From: Oxalobacter sp.
Lineage (GTDB): Bacteria > Pseudomonadota > Gammaproteobacteria > Burkholderiales > Burkholderiaceae_D
Direction of reading: 5' to 3'
Length of the DNA: 64,000 nucleotides
Assembly (NCBI GenBank): GCA_017524145.1
Contig: JAFWUI010000012.1
Location: forward strand, 80,468 to 144,467
Shown: piece by piece, positions 8,670 to 19,240 of the stretch
How the letters are laid out: each line of letters opens with the position of its first letter
Position numbering within the stretch: the stretch's first letter is position 1
The notes under the pieces: model-generated
Database searches by the model: none
What the model was told of the DNA's origin: nothing
The model's input: only the letters and a program-made list of their open reading frames with translations
Program-made: the position numbers and the translations under genes

Positions 8670-11600
8670 CTATTGGATGGATTGACCAGAAGCAGGGTTG
8701 ACAGATGTTCCGGACGATATCTTTTCCAGCTGTTCCTTTGCTTCAGGATGTCCTTGTCCTGCTGCTTTCTGGAACCATGCCACTGCTTTTGGAATGTCTT
8801 GGGAGAACCCTTCGGCGTTGGCATACATGAGTCCCAGCCTGTATTGGGCTTCTGGTTCTTCTTGGAAAGCGGCTATCAGCAGCTTGGCTATTTGGTTTTC
8901 TTGCCCTGCGGCTTTTTGACACCATTCAATAGCTGTCTGCGTGTCTTGCGGTACGCCATAGCCGTATATGTACATCAGTCCAATATTGAGCAGGGCATCA
9001 GCATTCCCTTGTTCTGCTGCCTTGTGATACCAAGCAAGTGCTTTCTGATAGTCTTGTGGAACACCCCGTCCGTCTTCATACATACCTCCAAGGCTGTTTT
9101 GGGCAAGAGGGAATCCCTGTTCTGCTGCCTGGGAATACCATTCAAATGCCTTTTCGTTGTTCTTTTCTACACCCTGACCTTTTTCAAACATGAAGCCAAG
9201 GTTGTACTGTGCTCCTGCTAATCCCTGCTCAGCAGCTTTAGTGAACCATTCGAAGGCTTTTTGATAATCCTGTGTAACACCGCGTCCGATTGCGTACATC
9301 CCTCCAAGACGCACTTGGGCATCAGCAAATCCTTGTTCTGCCGCCTTCAGGTGCCATTGATAGGCTTTCTGATAATCCTGCTGGGTTCCATGACCATTTT
9401 CAAACATGAGACCAAGGTTGTCCTGAGCCTCTGCATTGCCTTGTTCGGCTGCCTTGGACCACCATTCGAAAGCTTTCTTGTAATCCTGAGGTACGCCTTG
9501 ACCGTGTGCATACATCAAGCCGAGATCAAGCTGGGCAAAAGCATTACCCTGTTCTGCTGCTTTGAGATACCACTTGAACGCTTCTTCATAACTCTGTTCA
9601 ACACCGGTACCATGGAAATACATGGCCGCCAGATAGCATTGTGCCTCTGTATGTCCCTGCTCAGCGGCTTTTCCTAACCATTCAACAGCTTTTTGATTGT
9701 CTTGGAGAATACCTTTACCGTTTGCATACATACGTCCCAGGTTGAACTGGGCATATGCCGTGCCTTGTTCAGCAGCTTTCCGGTACCATTCAACAGCATT
9801 CTTATCATCTTGAGAAATGCCATCACCGCTTTCGTACAGGCTGGCGAGGTTGTTCTGGGCTTCAGGAAGTCCTTGTTCGGCTGCCTTCGTCCACCATTCA
9901 ACGGCTTTTCGGTAGTTTTGCGGGACACCTTCGCCGGTAGAGTACATGAGGCCAATATGATATTGCCCCCAAGGATGATTCTGTCCAGCGGCTTTGCTGA
10001 ACCATTCAAAGGCTTTCTGATAATCTTGAGGAATGCCATCACCATTCAGGTACATGAGACCGAGGTTGTTCTGGGCATCAGCGTTTCCTTGTTCAGCGGA
10101 TTCAGTCCACCAATAAAAAGCTTTTTGTAGATTTTTTGGAATGCCTTTGCCATCTGCATACATCTGACCAACAGCGCCTTGGGTATATGCATCACCTTGC
10201 ATCGCGGCTTTTTCAAACCATTCGATAGCCTTCTGGGCATCCTGCTGAACGCCATCACCGTTGGCATACATCAGACCAAGGTTGTACTGGGCCCTCCCAT
10301 CGCCTTGTTCAGCAGCGTTGCGGAGCAACTCAAAAGATTTCTGGAAGTCTTGGGGAACAGACTGGCCTTCTTTGTATAGGCAACCAAGAAAACCTTGTGC
10401 ATTCGTATGTCCCTGTCCGGCAGCTTTGCGGATCCACTCAAATGCTTTCTGCCGGTCTTGGGGGACACCATAACCCAGTTCAAACATAAGACCAAGACGG
10501 AATTGTGCATCCGCATATCCCTGTTCTGCTGCTTTCCCGTACCATTCAAATGCTTTCTGATAGTCCTGAGGAATGCCTTTGCCTTCTTCGTATATCTGTC
10601 CAATGATGTATTGAGAATGCACAATACCTTGCCCAGCCGCTTTTTCCAACCATTCAAGTGCTTTTTGATGGTCTTGAGGAACACCACGTCCGTCCCGATA
10701 CATCTGCCCAAGAACGTCTTGGGCTTCAGCAAGGTTCTGGTCGGCTGCTTTCCTGAGCCATTCAAGTGCTTTCCGATAATCTTGGGGAATACCGGATTCG
10801 ATTGCGTACATCTTTCCAATTTCGTACTGTGCTTTTGCATTTCCTTGCTCAGCAGCTTTAGTGAACCATTCAAGTGCTTGCTGATTGTCTTGAGGAACAC
10901 CTTCTCCTTTTGAGTATATCTTTCCAAGAAGAGCTTGAGCTTCAACAGACCCCTGCTCTGCAGCTTTGCGGATCCAGACAGCAGCCAATTTTTTGTTTTG
11001 CGCTACACCTTGACCAAGTTGATACATACACGCAAGGCTGGCCTGGGCAGCAACATATCCCTGTTCAGCAGCCTTGCTGAACCATTCAAAGGCTTTCTGA
11101 TAATCTTGGGGAATGCCGCGACCATTGGTATACATGCGTCCAAGATACCACTGGGCTTCTGCATCCCCCTGTTTTGCCAGCACCAGAGTAAACGCCATCA
11201 TCAACCGTTCAATCTCCGTTTTGGCTTTTTCAACCCCTTGATCTGCCGCTTTCCTCAACCAATCGAGTGCTTTTTTATAGTCCCGTTTTTCTTCTGGAAC
11301 ATAGGCGTACATTGTGCCAAGGTTGTATTGGGCTTCAGAATGTCCCTGCTCAGCGGCTTTTTCGAACCATTCCATGGCTTTCTGGTCGTCTTGAGGTACG
11401 CCATGACCGCGTACATACATCAGACCAAGTAAGAACTGAGCATCAACAAGCCCTTGTTCGGCAGCTTTCTTGAACCATTCTGTTGCCTTAGTGGAATCTT
11501 TTGGGATGCCATTTCCCCTTGCATACATGAGTCCAAGGTTTGCCTGGGCGTTTGCATGACCTTGTTCAGCGGACCGGGTCCACCAAGTAAAAGCTTTTTC

Positions 11601-12788
11601 TAAATCTTGGGGAATACCTTTGCCTTCGGAATATATCTGTCCAAGGACATACTGGGCTTCAGGATGTCCCTGCTCAGCGGCTTTTTCGAACCATTCCATG
11701 GCTTTCTGGTCGTCTTGAGGTACGCCATGACCGCGTACATACATCAGACCAAGTAAGAACTGAGCATCAACAAGCCCTTGTTCAGCAGCCTTCTTGTACC
11801 ACTCGACAGCTTTCCTGTAGTCCTGTTCGACACCTTTTCCCATTGAATACATGAATCCAAGGTTGCTTTGCGCCTCTGCATATCCCTGTTCAGCAGCCTT
11901 TCTGTACCAATCAACAGCTTTCCCATCGTTCTGTTCAACACCATCACCCATCAGATACATCGAACCGAGAGAGAGTTGTGCTGGTGGATATCCTTGTTCG
12001 GCTGCCTTGGCAAACCATTCGACAGCTTTTTGAAAGTCTTGAGGAACGTCCCGACCATATGCATATATCAGTCCTAGGTTGAATTGGGCTTCAACATTCC
12101 CTTGTTCAGCAGCTTTAGTGGTCAACGCGAAGACTTTACGTAGAGACTCAACAACTCCTTGTTCGGCAGCTTTTCCATACCAATAGGCAGCCTTTTCGTC
12201 GCTCTGTTCAACGCCTTGACCATTTTCAAACATGAATCCAAGGTTGATTTGAGCACTGACATACCCATGCTCAGCAGCCTTGGTAAACCATTTGATGGCT
12301 TTTTCAAAGTTCTGCTCAACATCTGCTCCATCTCTATACATGACACCTAGGTTATGTTCTGCCCTCGCATATCCTTGCTCAGCAGCCTTGGTCCATCAGC
12401 TGAAAGCTTTTTCATTGTCCTGTGGAACACCCTTTCCCATGACATACATCAGTCCAAGGTTGTTCTGGGCACTTGGATGTCCCTGTTCGGCGGCTTGCTG
12501 ATACCATCCGAACGCTTCCTGATAATCCACCGGAGTGCCATGTCCTTTTTCGTACATCAGCCCAAGCAGGTATTGGGCATCGGCAATGCCATAGCCAGCG
12601 GCAGATGACATTGCATCAAAAGCGGTGATGGGATCCTTTCCAGCAGGGTTCCCTTCAGGATATTCCCCTAACGTATCAATGGTTGCCATTGCGGTGGCAT
12701 ACTGCACCAACAGGTCTTTCTGTGCTTCTGTAAGGCGGATGCCAGATTTATCCAAGGCTTCTTTCAGTTTTTCTGTTGAGTCAGACAT
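8670..12788 (-). pseudogene. Giant Sel1-repeat gene, interrupted by in-frame TGA
   Basis: The gene starts at ATG 12788 with an AGGAAAAG ribosome site. It reads MSDSTEKLKEALDKSG, two repeats, then a TGA at 12398-12396. The same frame continues at once with WTKAAEQGYARAEHNLG and runs without further stops for about 1240 codons to 8670. In equivalent repeats the stop position is Trp (AFTWWT, AFYWWT), so TGG to TGA is the simplest lesion. Restored, the product would be ~1370 residues with roughly 35 Sel1 repeats and no signal peptide or membrane span: a very large cytoplasmic scaffold. Re-initiation at internal ATGs (for example 12341) could still yield most of it. Read error remains possible. 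Confidence 0.75.
11341..11783. repeat. Identical 119-bp block repeated 324 bp apart
   Basis: Inside the giant Sel1 gene, the stretch 11341-11459 recurs without mismatch at 11665-11783. The offset of 324 bases is exactly three 108-base (36-residue) Sel1 units, as expected from a recent unequal crossover or gene-conversion event. Flanking repeats are diverged, so this is a recent change rather than general repeat similarity. Confidence 0.85.
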
Positions 12789-12923
12789 ATGCTTTTCCTG
12801 TTCTAAAAGACTGTTTTCAGTATCTGTTCCACTTCCTGTATTACGGTATGAGTTGTGAAGCAGATTCGGTTATGGTTTTAATATTGCGGTCATCCATGCC
12901 TGTTATCGCACAGTAAGGTTTTT

Positions 12924-14414
12924 CTATAAGACAAGACGTGCAAGCAACTGCAATGCTTCCTCACTGCCTTGGGATGCTGCTTTCTGCAGCCATCCGATGG
13001 CTTGAGTCATATCCTGTGGAACGCCTGTTCCCTTGATATACATCAGGGCAACGACAACCTGGGATTTGGTATGTCCTGCTTCTGCGGCCTTGCGGTACCA
13101 TTGGAAGGCAGCCTGTTCATTACGGTAGGCATTGAGGTAGTGGGCTGCGACGTTGTGCATGGCAAGTGGATGGCCTTTGTCTGCTGCTTTCTGGAACCAT
13201 ACAAATGCCATAGCATCATCTTTCATGGTTCCTATGCCCTGAGAATAGAGGATGGCAAGGTCACATTGCGCTTCTGCGAGACCATTCTCTGCGGCATACT
13301 CCATATATTCAAAAGCGGCGCGGGCATTTTCAGTCCCTGTCCCCTGCAAGGACATCCTCGCCATCATGTACGCGCTTTGCGCCATCCGCAGACGTTCTTC
13401 TGCTGAATGATGGGTTCCCGAACCTTCCAAAAGTTCTTTGATGGTTTTTTTCTGCTCAGATTTGCGGGAAAAGGATTCCCATGTTGGGGCAGACCGTTCT
13501 TTACGCTGCTCTTCTTCAAGCTGTTTTTTAACCTCACTGCGTTTTTTCTCTGCTGCTTCTTTTAAAGCTTTATCCCTTGATTCGCTCTGATTCTTGCGGT
13601 TGTTTTCTGCTGCCCTGTGGAACCAGTCAAGTGCCAGTTGAAGGTCTTGAGGAGTTCCATGACCATTTGCGCACATCAGGCCAAGAATGTATTGGGCGTA
13701 TTGGTTTCCTTGTGTTGCTGAGTCTTGGAAGAGGGTGAATGCTTGTTGATAGTCTTTAAGGACACCTTGACCGTTGATATACATCAGCCCAAGGTTGTAT
13801 TGAGCATATGGATTTCCTTGTCTTGTTGCTTTGTGGAACCAATCAAGTGCTTTCTGATAGTCCTTATTAGATCGAAGAAATCCATGTCCATTTTTATACC
13901 ACCATCCCAGATTGTTCTGTGCTCCTGAATGTCCCTGTTTTGCGGCTTTGCTATTCCATTCAAAGGAGATATTCTCTCTATCATAATTGCCATAGCCCAT
14001 GGAAGGCTCACGGTTACCGTAGTAGTCGTCTGCATCATAGGCGATAATCCCACATATATACTGAGCTGCGGCGTTTCCTGCTTTTGCATCCCCAATAACC
14101 CTTTCATAGGTAAAACTGGAATAGTCATAACGCCAGTCGATATCCCATAACATTGCAGAGCCGTATTGGTTTTCTGTCTGCGTCTGACTGTTTTGGGTTT
14201 CAGCCGTTACCTGTTCGGAAGGTTTTATGGTTTCCCCCAGTTTCTGCTTCGCTTCACGATGCCCCTGTGCCGCCGCTTTCCGATACCACGTTTGGGCAAG
14301 GATTTCATCTTTTGCAATTCCCAGTCCGTTTTCATACAGCATTCCTGCCAGGAATTGGGACTGGGCATCTCCCTGTTCAGCTCTTTTCAGAAGGTTCTTG
14401 ATTGATTCAGACAT
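12924..14414 (-). CDS. Cytoplasmic Sel1-repeat protein (MSES type, no ACP)
   Basis: This 496-residue protein starts at ATG 14414 with a GGTGAG ribosome site. Its N terminus ([20 protein letters not shown]) and C-terminal half ([12 protein letters not shown], then a Sel1 block to AIGWLQKAASQGSEEA) closely match the Sel1-ACP protein at 7545-8612. It ends where the ACP domain would begin. The middle has extra Sel1 repeats and a charged Lys/Glu coiled-coil stretch (~285-325). No export signal is visible. The matching pair suggests duplication, with gain or loss of the ACP part. It lies 41 bases downstream of J-like paralogue 2, mirroring the association of the ACP version with paralogue 1. Probably a scaffold. 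Confidence 0.8.
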   Translation of the reverse strand: MSESIKNLLKRAEQGDAQSQFLAGMLYENGLGIAKDEILAQTWYRKAAAQGHREAKQKLGETIKPSEQVTAETQNSQTQTENQYGSAMLWDIDWRYDYSSFTYERVIGDAKAGNAAAQYICGIIAYDADDYYGNREPSMGYGNYDRENISFEWNSKAAKQGHSGAQNNLGWWYKNGHGFLRSNKDYQKALDWFHKATRQGNPYAQYNLGLMYINGQGVLKDYQQAFTLFQDSATQGNQYAQYILGLMCANGHGTPQDLQLALDWFHRAAENNRKNQSESRDKALKEAAEKKRSEVKKQLEEEQRKERSAPTWESFSRKSEQKKTIKELLEGSGTHHSAEERLRMAQSAYMMARMSLQGTGTENARAAFEYMEYAAENGLAEAQCDLAILYSQGIGTMKDDAMAFVWFQKAADKGHPLAMHNVAAHYLNAYRNEQAAFQWYRKAAEAGHTKSQVVVALMYIKGTGVPQDMTQAIGWLQKAASQGSEEALQLLARLVL

Positions 14415-14455
14415 GATTTCTCACCGTAAAAGACTGGAAAATTTCTTTTTCATCA

Positions 14456-16939
14456 TCAGTTCCTGTACATGTAGTAGTGGTCGCGGTAAACGTTGTTGAT
14501 GAAGATATAAAGCTCTTTATCAGCGGTATTGCTCCTGTTGATATCGATGACCAGATTCCCTTTCTTGAAGGTGATGCCATCAGTGGAATCTTCCCCATTG
14601 GTCAGCATCAGGTCAGGCGGTCCTTCATCCATGGTTTTCGGCTGTTTCCATGCCTGGTAGAGATACCTGCCGTTCCGCTTGGTGATCCGGATGGAATGTC
14701 TGGAGGTATGGAATTCCCCTTCAAACTCACCGCCATAGTTGTAATAAGCAGCGGGAGCAGCCGATGCCGATGGGTCTGGTGATGATGCAGCAGGCGCAGA
14801 CGCTGCTGGGGCATCTTCTTCATAGTCAGAGCGGGTTATACCAATGGATTTGATTTCTTCAGGGACGGCATAGCTGCCAAGACTCTTGTCAAAGCTGAGC
14901 ATGACCGTCTTTTTGGTGGCAGGCGGGGCAGGAGGAGGGCCGCCAGAAGACTGTATGGTATAAGTCAGTTCAATCGGGTAGAAATCTTCTTTCGGGGATT
15001 CGATTGTCCGGATTTCTGCTTTCAGCCCTGTAATCTGTGGAGCCGGGTAGCAAGGGGCAGATGTACAGGCCGTTGTTCCTGTTGAGCCATTTTCTCCCAT
15101 CGCAGGAGCCGGCGGTACAGAACCTTCACGGATATTCAGGACTTCTTTAATGGTGTTGCCGTTGAGCGGTGAATAGACTTTCAAGGCTCCCCAAGCGTCT
15201 TTGCCAGAAACGTCATGCAATACCCATCCATACAGACCTTTCCCAAAATGGATCAGTCTTGAGGATGAAATGTTGTTATAGGATTCTGGCAAAGAGGATT
15301 TCTCAAACTGGCTGTCATGACCGATGACAAGGTCTTTCACCCCTGAAACCATCTGAACCCGTTTTTCTGATGGATTCCATTCAAACACCATCAGACCGAG
15401 CAAGTCTGTTTTTGAAGAATAGCTGTCTGATGTGCCGCGTACCGTGACATAAGCGCGTTTTACGGCGCCATTGCCAGATGGGGCGTCCATATATTCCACC
15501 GCATCGACCTTCATGCAATAACGGTTGCCATCGCTGTGCGGCAGGTTGCGGCAACCGGTTGAATCCGGTTTCCCATAGGTTGCATCCATCGAGGCTTCAA
15601 TGGCACTTTTTGAGAAGTTCTCAAACTCTGACCGGGAAATATAGCGGGAACTGTTGCGGGATGAGATGGCAATCACCAGGAAAATCACCAGTACAACCGC
15701 CATGAAAATGAGCGCGAAAATCAGGCAACCTTTTTGGGATATGCTATCGGTTTTTTCCTGCTGCTGGGCAGGCGGAACAGGATTTTCCCGCTGCGGGGCA
15801 GGCGGTCTTGCTGGTGTCGGCTGAGGGACAGGATTCCGTGGTCTTTGCCAAGAATCAGTCTTCGCAGCGGAAGGATCAAGACGGTCATTACCATATATCG
15901 TATCGAAACCATCATCCGTTTCATAAGCTCCTGTTGCAGGATCCTGCTGTTTTTTATGCTGGTTCCCGGGAATGAAAAAGAGCGGGGCTTGGCATCTGCT
16001 ACAGAAGAAAGCCTGCCTGTTGTCCGTACTGCACTGCGGGCAGCGGATTTCAGTATCGGCAATCTGGTATTTCCTGAAACGGCAGTACAGGGAGATGGCT
16101 TTGGCAACCTTTTCGTAGTCGGTTCCTGATGGAAGCTGCTGAAAGAGCCTGTTCAGGAAATCGACTTGGACAACATTTTTATCATTGGTGTCTGCATTGA
16201 TGTCAATCCATTGGTAAAGGTGCTGCCATGCCTTGATTTCCAGATAGCAGTCGTATTTCTGCCGTTCGGTTTCTGAAGAGAAAATATTGCGGGCAAAACC
16301 ACAGAGTTTCTTGCCGGCTTCATTCTGGTCATTGGTGGCAGATTCACGAAGTGCTTTCTCAGTATCATCCAAGGTACTGAGCAGCCGCCATGAGGGGGTA
16401 TGCTCCGACCGTTCCAGGAACTGATAGAGGGAGTTTTTGCCGACAATCTTGAGCAGGTTTTCGATGTTGTCCATCTGGAACCTGTCGGGCAGTTCAATAC
16501 TGTCCCACTCTTCTTCCAGTGGATTCCGGTTGTCCTGGCCTGCCTGACGGGATTGCTGGACTTTCTTGTACAGGTTCTGGATATGCTGTCCGGTAATCTG
16601 GTAAAAGCCATACCGGTTCAGTAGATAACCGATATCCTTTTTAGAAAGTTTTTCATCAACGTAATTCAGTTCCAGGAGTTTTTCGAGTTCTGACAGTTTC
16701 TCCTGCTGGATGTTCTCTGCCTGTTTCGCCAGTGTATTCCTGGCATCCGGGTCAGCAAGCATTAACTGCATCAGCCCGATATTTGCCAGCCATTTCTTGG
16801 CATTGTCTTTCCTGCGGGGATTATTCAGCTGGCGTGACCATTCGCTCTGTTTCTTGGCAATGGCTTTCTCAACCGTTGCCGTATCCGGCACCGGTGAGAA
16901 AGGAAGACCCAGGATGAAAAAGAAATTGTCAGAATCCAT
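14456..16939 (-). CDS. Membrane-anchored double J-like, zinc-ribbon protein (paralogue 2)
   Basis: This 827-residue paralogue of 5803-7545 has an N-terminal J-like segment (~5-75, WSRQLNNP in place of HPD) and a second J-like segment (~168-236, ending SETERQKYDCYL). A zinc ribbon (C300, C303, C313, C316) and a Pro/Gln-rich linker follow. One membrane span (~404-426, LIFALIFMAVVLVIFLVIAI) leads to a ~400-residue C-terminal part, presumably periplasmic. That part is mostly beta, with an Ala/Pro/Ser spacer (~695-720) before a last ~90-residue domain ending in aromatic residues (DHYYMYRN). I do not recognise the C-terminal domains. The gene overlaps the stop of paralogue 3 at 16939. The protein could link a cytoplasmic chaperone to an envelope target. 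Confidence 0.75.
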   Translation of the reverse strand: MDSDNFFFILGLPFSPVPDTATVEKAIAKKQSEWSRQLNNPRRKDNAKKWLANIGLMQLMLADPDARNTLAKQAENIQQEKLSELEKLLELNYVDEKLSKKDIGYLLNRYGFYQITGQHIQNLYKKVQQSRQAGQDNRNPLEEEWDSIELPDRFQMDNIENLLKIVGKNSLYQFLERSEHTPSWRLLSTLDDTEKALRESATNDQNEAGKKLCGFARNIFSSETERQKYDCYLEIKAWQHLYQWIDINADTNDKNVVQVDFLNRLFQQLPSGTDYEKVAKAISLYCRFRKYQIADTEIRCPQCSTDNRQAFFCSRCQAPLFFIPGNQHKKQQDPATGAYETDDGFDTIYGNDRLDPSAAKTDSWQRPRNPVPQPTPARPPAPQRENPVPPAQQQEKTDSISQKGCLIFALIFMAVVLVIFLVIAISSRNSSRYISRSEFENFSKSAIEASMDATYGKPDSTGCRNLPHSDGNRYCMKVDAVEYMDAPSGNGAVKRAYVTVRGTSDSYSSKTDLLGLMVFEWNPSEKRVQMVSGVKDLVIGHDSQFEKSSLPESYNNISSSRLIHFGKGLYGWVLHDVSGKDAWGALKVYSPLNGNTIKEVLNIREGSVPPAPAMGENGSTGTTACTSAPCYPAPQITGLKAEIRTIESPKEDFYPIELTYTIQSSGGPPPAPPATKKTVMLSFDKSLGSYAVPEEIKSIGITRSDYEEDAPAASAPAASSPDPSASAAPAAYYNYGGEFEGEFHTSRHSIRITKRNGRYLYQAWKQPKTMDEGPPDLMLTNGEDSTDGITFKKGNLVIDINRSNTADKELYIFINNVYRDHYYMYRN

Positions 16940-19224
16940 CAGGAAATCATCTCCAGAAAGTTGCTGTGTACTGTCTCTTCTGTCTTATCAACGGGCCAAG
17001 CCTTTACAGAAACAACAGGGACATTGGTTCTAATAGATGCAGTAGGAACAGAACCAGTGGAAGTAGCGGACTTTTGCGGTATTTTCTTCGGTTGAAAGAA
17101 GCAGTAACGCACTGCTCCTATTGCTAGAACTCCAAGCAGGATGTAGAAAATGATTCGGAGAGCTCCCATAAAGATGTTTACGGCAGTTCCTGAATCATTT
17201 ATTTTTTCCGGTTCTGCTGACCATTTTTTATCAGAACGAAGTTCTTTGAGCATTTCCTCAGCAAGTCCGTTTCCTTGAGCTGCTGCACGGTTCAGCCATA
17301 GCATGGCTAGCGTTCTGTTTGAGGCAATACCTACGCCGTAACGGTACATCCAGCCAAGGTTGTATTGCGCATCAGCATTGCCCATTTCTGCTAATCTGGA
17401 ATTCTGTTCAAAAGCGGAATGAGCGTATCTTGCAATCCGGGAGTCTTGGAAACACATCTCTCCAAGATCGCTTTGGGCGGTGGCAAATCCATTTGCCGCA
17501 GATTTGAAAAACCATTCAAAGGCTTGCTGTTTATCCTTAGAAATCCCTTGACCAGTCTTGTACCGATAGCCAAGATTGTATTGGGCTGCTGCGTGACCTT
17601 GTTCGGCAGCTTTACGGTACCATTCGCAGGCTTCCTTATAGTCCCAGACATATCTGATTTCTTCTGAAATCAATCCAGTCAATGCAATATTGCCAAGTTG
17701 GTATTGCGCTTCGGCATATCCCTGCTCTGCTGATTTTGAAATCCAGTCAACCGCCTTTTGATAATCCTGCAATACGCCCTGTCCATTCCTGTACAGGCAA
17801 CCTAAATTGCATTGCGCAGCGGCATATCCTTGTTTTGCTGCTTTGTCGTACCATTCAAATGCTTTTGAGTAGCTTGATGGAATCCATTGTCCCTTTTCAT
17901 ACATCAGTCCAAGGTAATATTGAGCAGGCGCAGACCCTTTCCAGGCTGCGTCACTGTACAGCTCGAATGCTTTTTGTGCATTTTGGGGAACGCCTTTCCC
18001 TTGGAAGTACAACCTTCCCAATTCGAATTTCGCTTCGGTCAAACCGTGTTCGGCGGCAAACAGCAGGCAGGCTGCAGCTTGGGCAGCCCTATCAGACGGG
18101 GTTCCGCTGGAATCAACATTGGACAGCAGTCTTTTGGCTTTTGCCAACGCTCCTTGAGGAGTCGTTGCATCGTCCCATTCTGGAGGGTAATAAGGTTTTG
18201 GGGAAGGAACGGGGCCACGAGTCGGCTTTGATGGCTGATCAACTTTATTCCCTGGAATGAAGAACAGCGGTGTATGGCATTCTTTGCAGAAGAAAGCCTG
18301 GCTATTGCCAGCACCACATTGTGGGCATCGTATTTCTTTATCTGCGAGGCGGTATTTCCTGAAACGGCAGTAAAGGGAGATGGCTTTGGCAACGGCTTCG
18401 TAATCAGTCCCGGGAGGCAGCTGTTGGAAGAGCCTGTTCAGGAAATCGACTTGGACAACGTCTTTTTCATTGGTTTTTGCATTGAAGTCGATTGGCTGAT
18501 GAAGGTCCTTCCATGTTTTGATGTCAAGGTAATTGTCATATTTCTGCCGCTCGGTTTCTGAAGAGAAAATATCACGGGCAAAGCCACAGAGTTTCTTGCC
18601 GGCTTCATTCTGGTCGGTGATGGCGGATTCCCGAAGTGCTTTTTCCTTATCATCCAGTATGTCAATCAATCTGTGGGTAGCCGTATGCTTCGGCATATTC
18701 AGGAATCCATACAGCGAGTCCTTGCCAAGGATTTTCAACTGGTTCTCAACATTGTCTATCTGGAATCTGCTTGGCAGTTCGATGTTTTCCCAAGCCTTTT
18801 CCTGTGGACTTTGCGTATTTGGGTTCCTATTCCGGTTTTGCAGGATGTCTTTGTACAGGTTCTGGATATCCTGTTCGGTAATCTGGTAAACACCATATTG
18901 GCTCAAGAGATAGCTTACATCCTGATTTGAGAGACTTTCCCCTGAATAACTTAATTCCAAGTTCTTCTCGATTTCTGCCAGTTTCTCTTCTTGGATTTCC
19001 TGAGCCTGAATAGCTAAGCGATTCCTGGTATTGCGGTCGAAAAGACTCTTCCGCATCCGTTCAATGTCTGCCAGATATTTCTTCGCCTTATCCTTTTTGT
19101 AAGGATTATTCAGCTGGCGTGACCATTCACTCTGTTTCTTGGCAATGGCTTTCTTGACCGTTGCCGTATCCGGCAGCGGTGAGAAAGGAAGTTCTAGGAT
19201 GAAGAAGAAATTATCGGTGTCCAT
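16939..19224 (-). CDS. Double J-like, zinc-ribbon protein with Sel1 repeats and C-terminal membrane span (paralogue 3)
   Basis: This 761-residue protein shares the first ~325 residues with the two neighbouring paralogues: two J-like segments without HPD and a zinc ribbon at C300, C303, C313 and C316. From ~355 to ~690 it then carries about nine Sel1 repeats. One hydrophobic span (IIFYILLGVLAIGAVRYCFF) near residue 710-730 precedes a short tail. It physically joins the two hallmark modules of the locus, J-like and Sel1, in one chain. That is the strongest single argument that both families work together. Start ATG 19224 is supported by N-terminal identity with its paralogues. Confidence 0.78.
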   Translation of the reverse strand: MDTDNFFFILELPFSPLPDTATVKKAIAKKQSEWSRQLNNPYKKDKAKKYLADIERMRKSLFDRNTRNRLAIQAQEIQEEKLAEIEKNLELSYSGESLSNQDVSYLLSQYGVYQITEQDIQNLYKDILQNRNRNPNTQSPQEKAWENIELPSRFQIDNVENQLKILGKDSLYGFLNMPKHTATHRLIDILDDKEKALRESAITDQNEAGKKLCGFARDIFSSETERQKYDNYLDIKTWKDLHQPIDFNAKTNEKDVVQVDFLNRLFQQLPPGTDYEAVAKAISLYCRFRKYRLADKEIRCPQCGAGNSQAFFCKECHTPLFFIPGNKVDQPSKPTRGPVPSPKPYYPPEWDDATTPQGALAKAKRLLSNVDSSGTPSDRAAQAAACLLFAAEHGLTEAKFELGRLYFQGKGVPQNAQKAFELYSDAAWKGSAPAQYYLGLMYEKGQWIPSSYSKAFEWYDKAAKQGYAAAQCNLGCLYRNGQGVLQDYQKAVDWISKSAEQGYAEAQYQLGNIALTGLISEEIRYVWDYKEACEWYRKAAEQGHAAAQYNLGYRYKTGQGISKDKQQAFEWFFKSAANGFATAQSDLGEMCFQDSRIARYAHSAFEQNSRLAEMGNADAQYNLGWMYRYGVGIASNRTLAMLWLNRAAAQGNGLAEEMLKELRSDKKWSAEPEKINDSGTAVNIFMGALRIIFYILLGVLAIGAVRYCFFQPKKIPQKSATSTGSVPTASIRTNVPVVSVKAWPVDKTEETVHSNFLEMIS

Positions 19225-19240
19225 TACCTATGGGGTTCCC

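Noticed and set aside
8325-11432. Long rightward open frames opposite the Sel1 genes (for example 298, 172 and 165 codons)
   Set aside because: They mirror the 36-residue Sel1 periodicity in reverse, lack ribosome sites and show repeated shadow peptides; the leftward Sel1 frame explains them.
12396-12398. UGA recoding (selenocysteine or Trp) as explanation of the in-frame TGA
   Set aside because: No SECIS-like need is evident, TGA is used as a normal stop in many genes here (for example hisG and tex), and the residue expected is Trp. A point lesion is simpler.
8670-12788. Regular short repeats suggesting a CRISPR array
   Set aside because: Units are 108 bases, coding and diverged, with no constant direct repeat or unique spacers; they are Sel1 codons.
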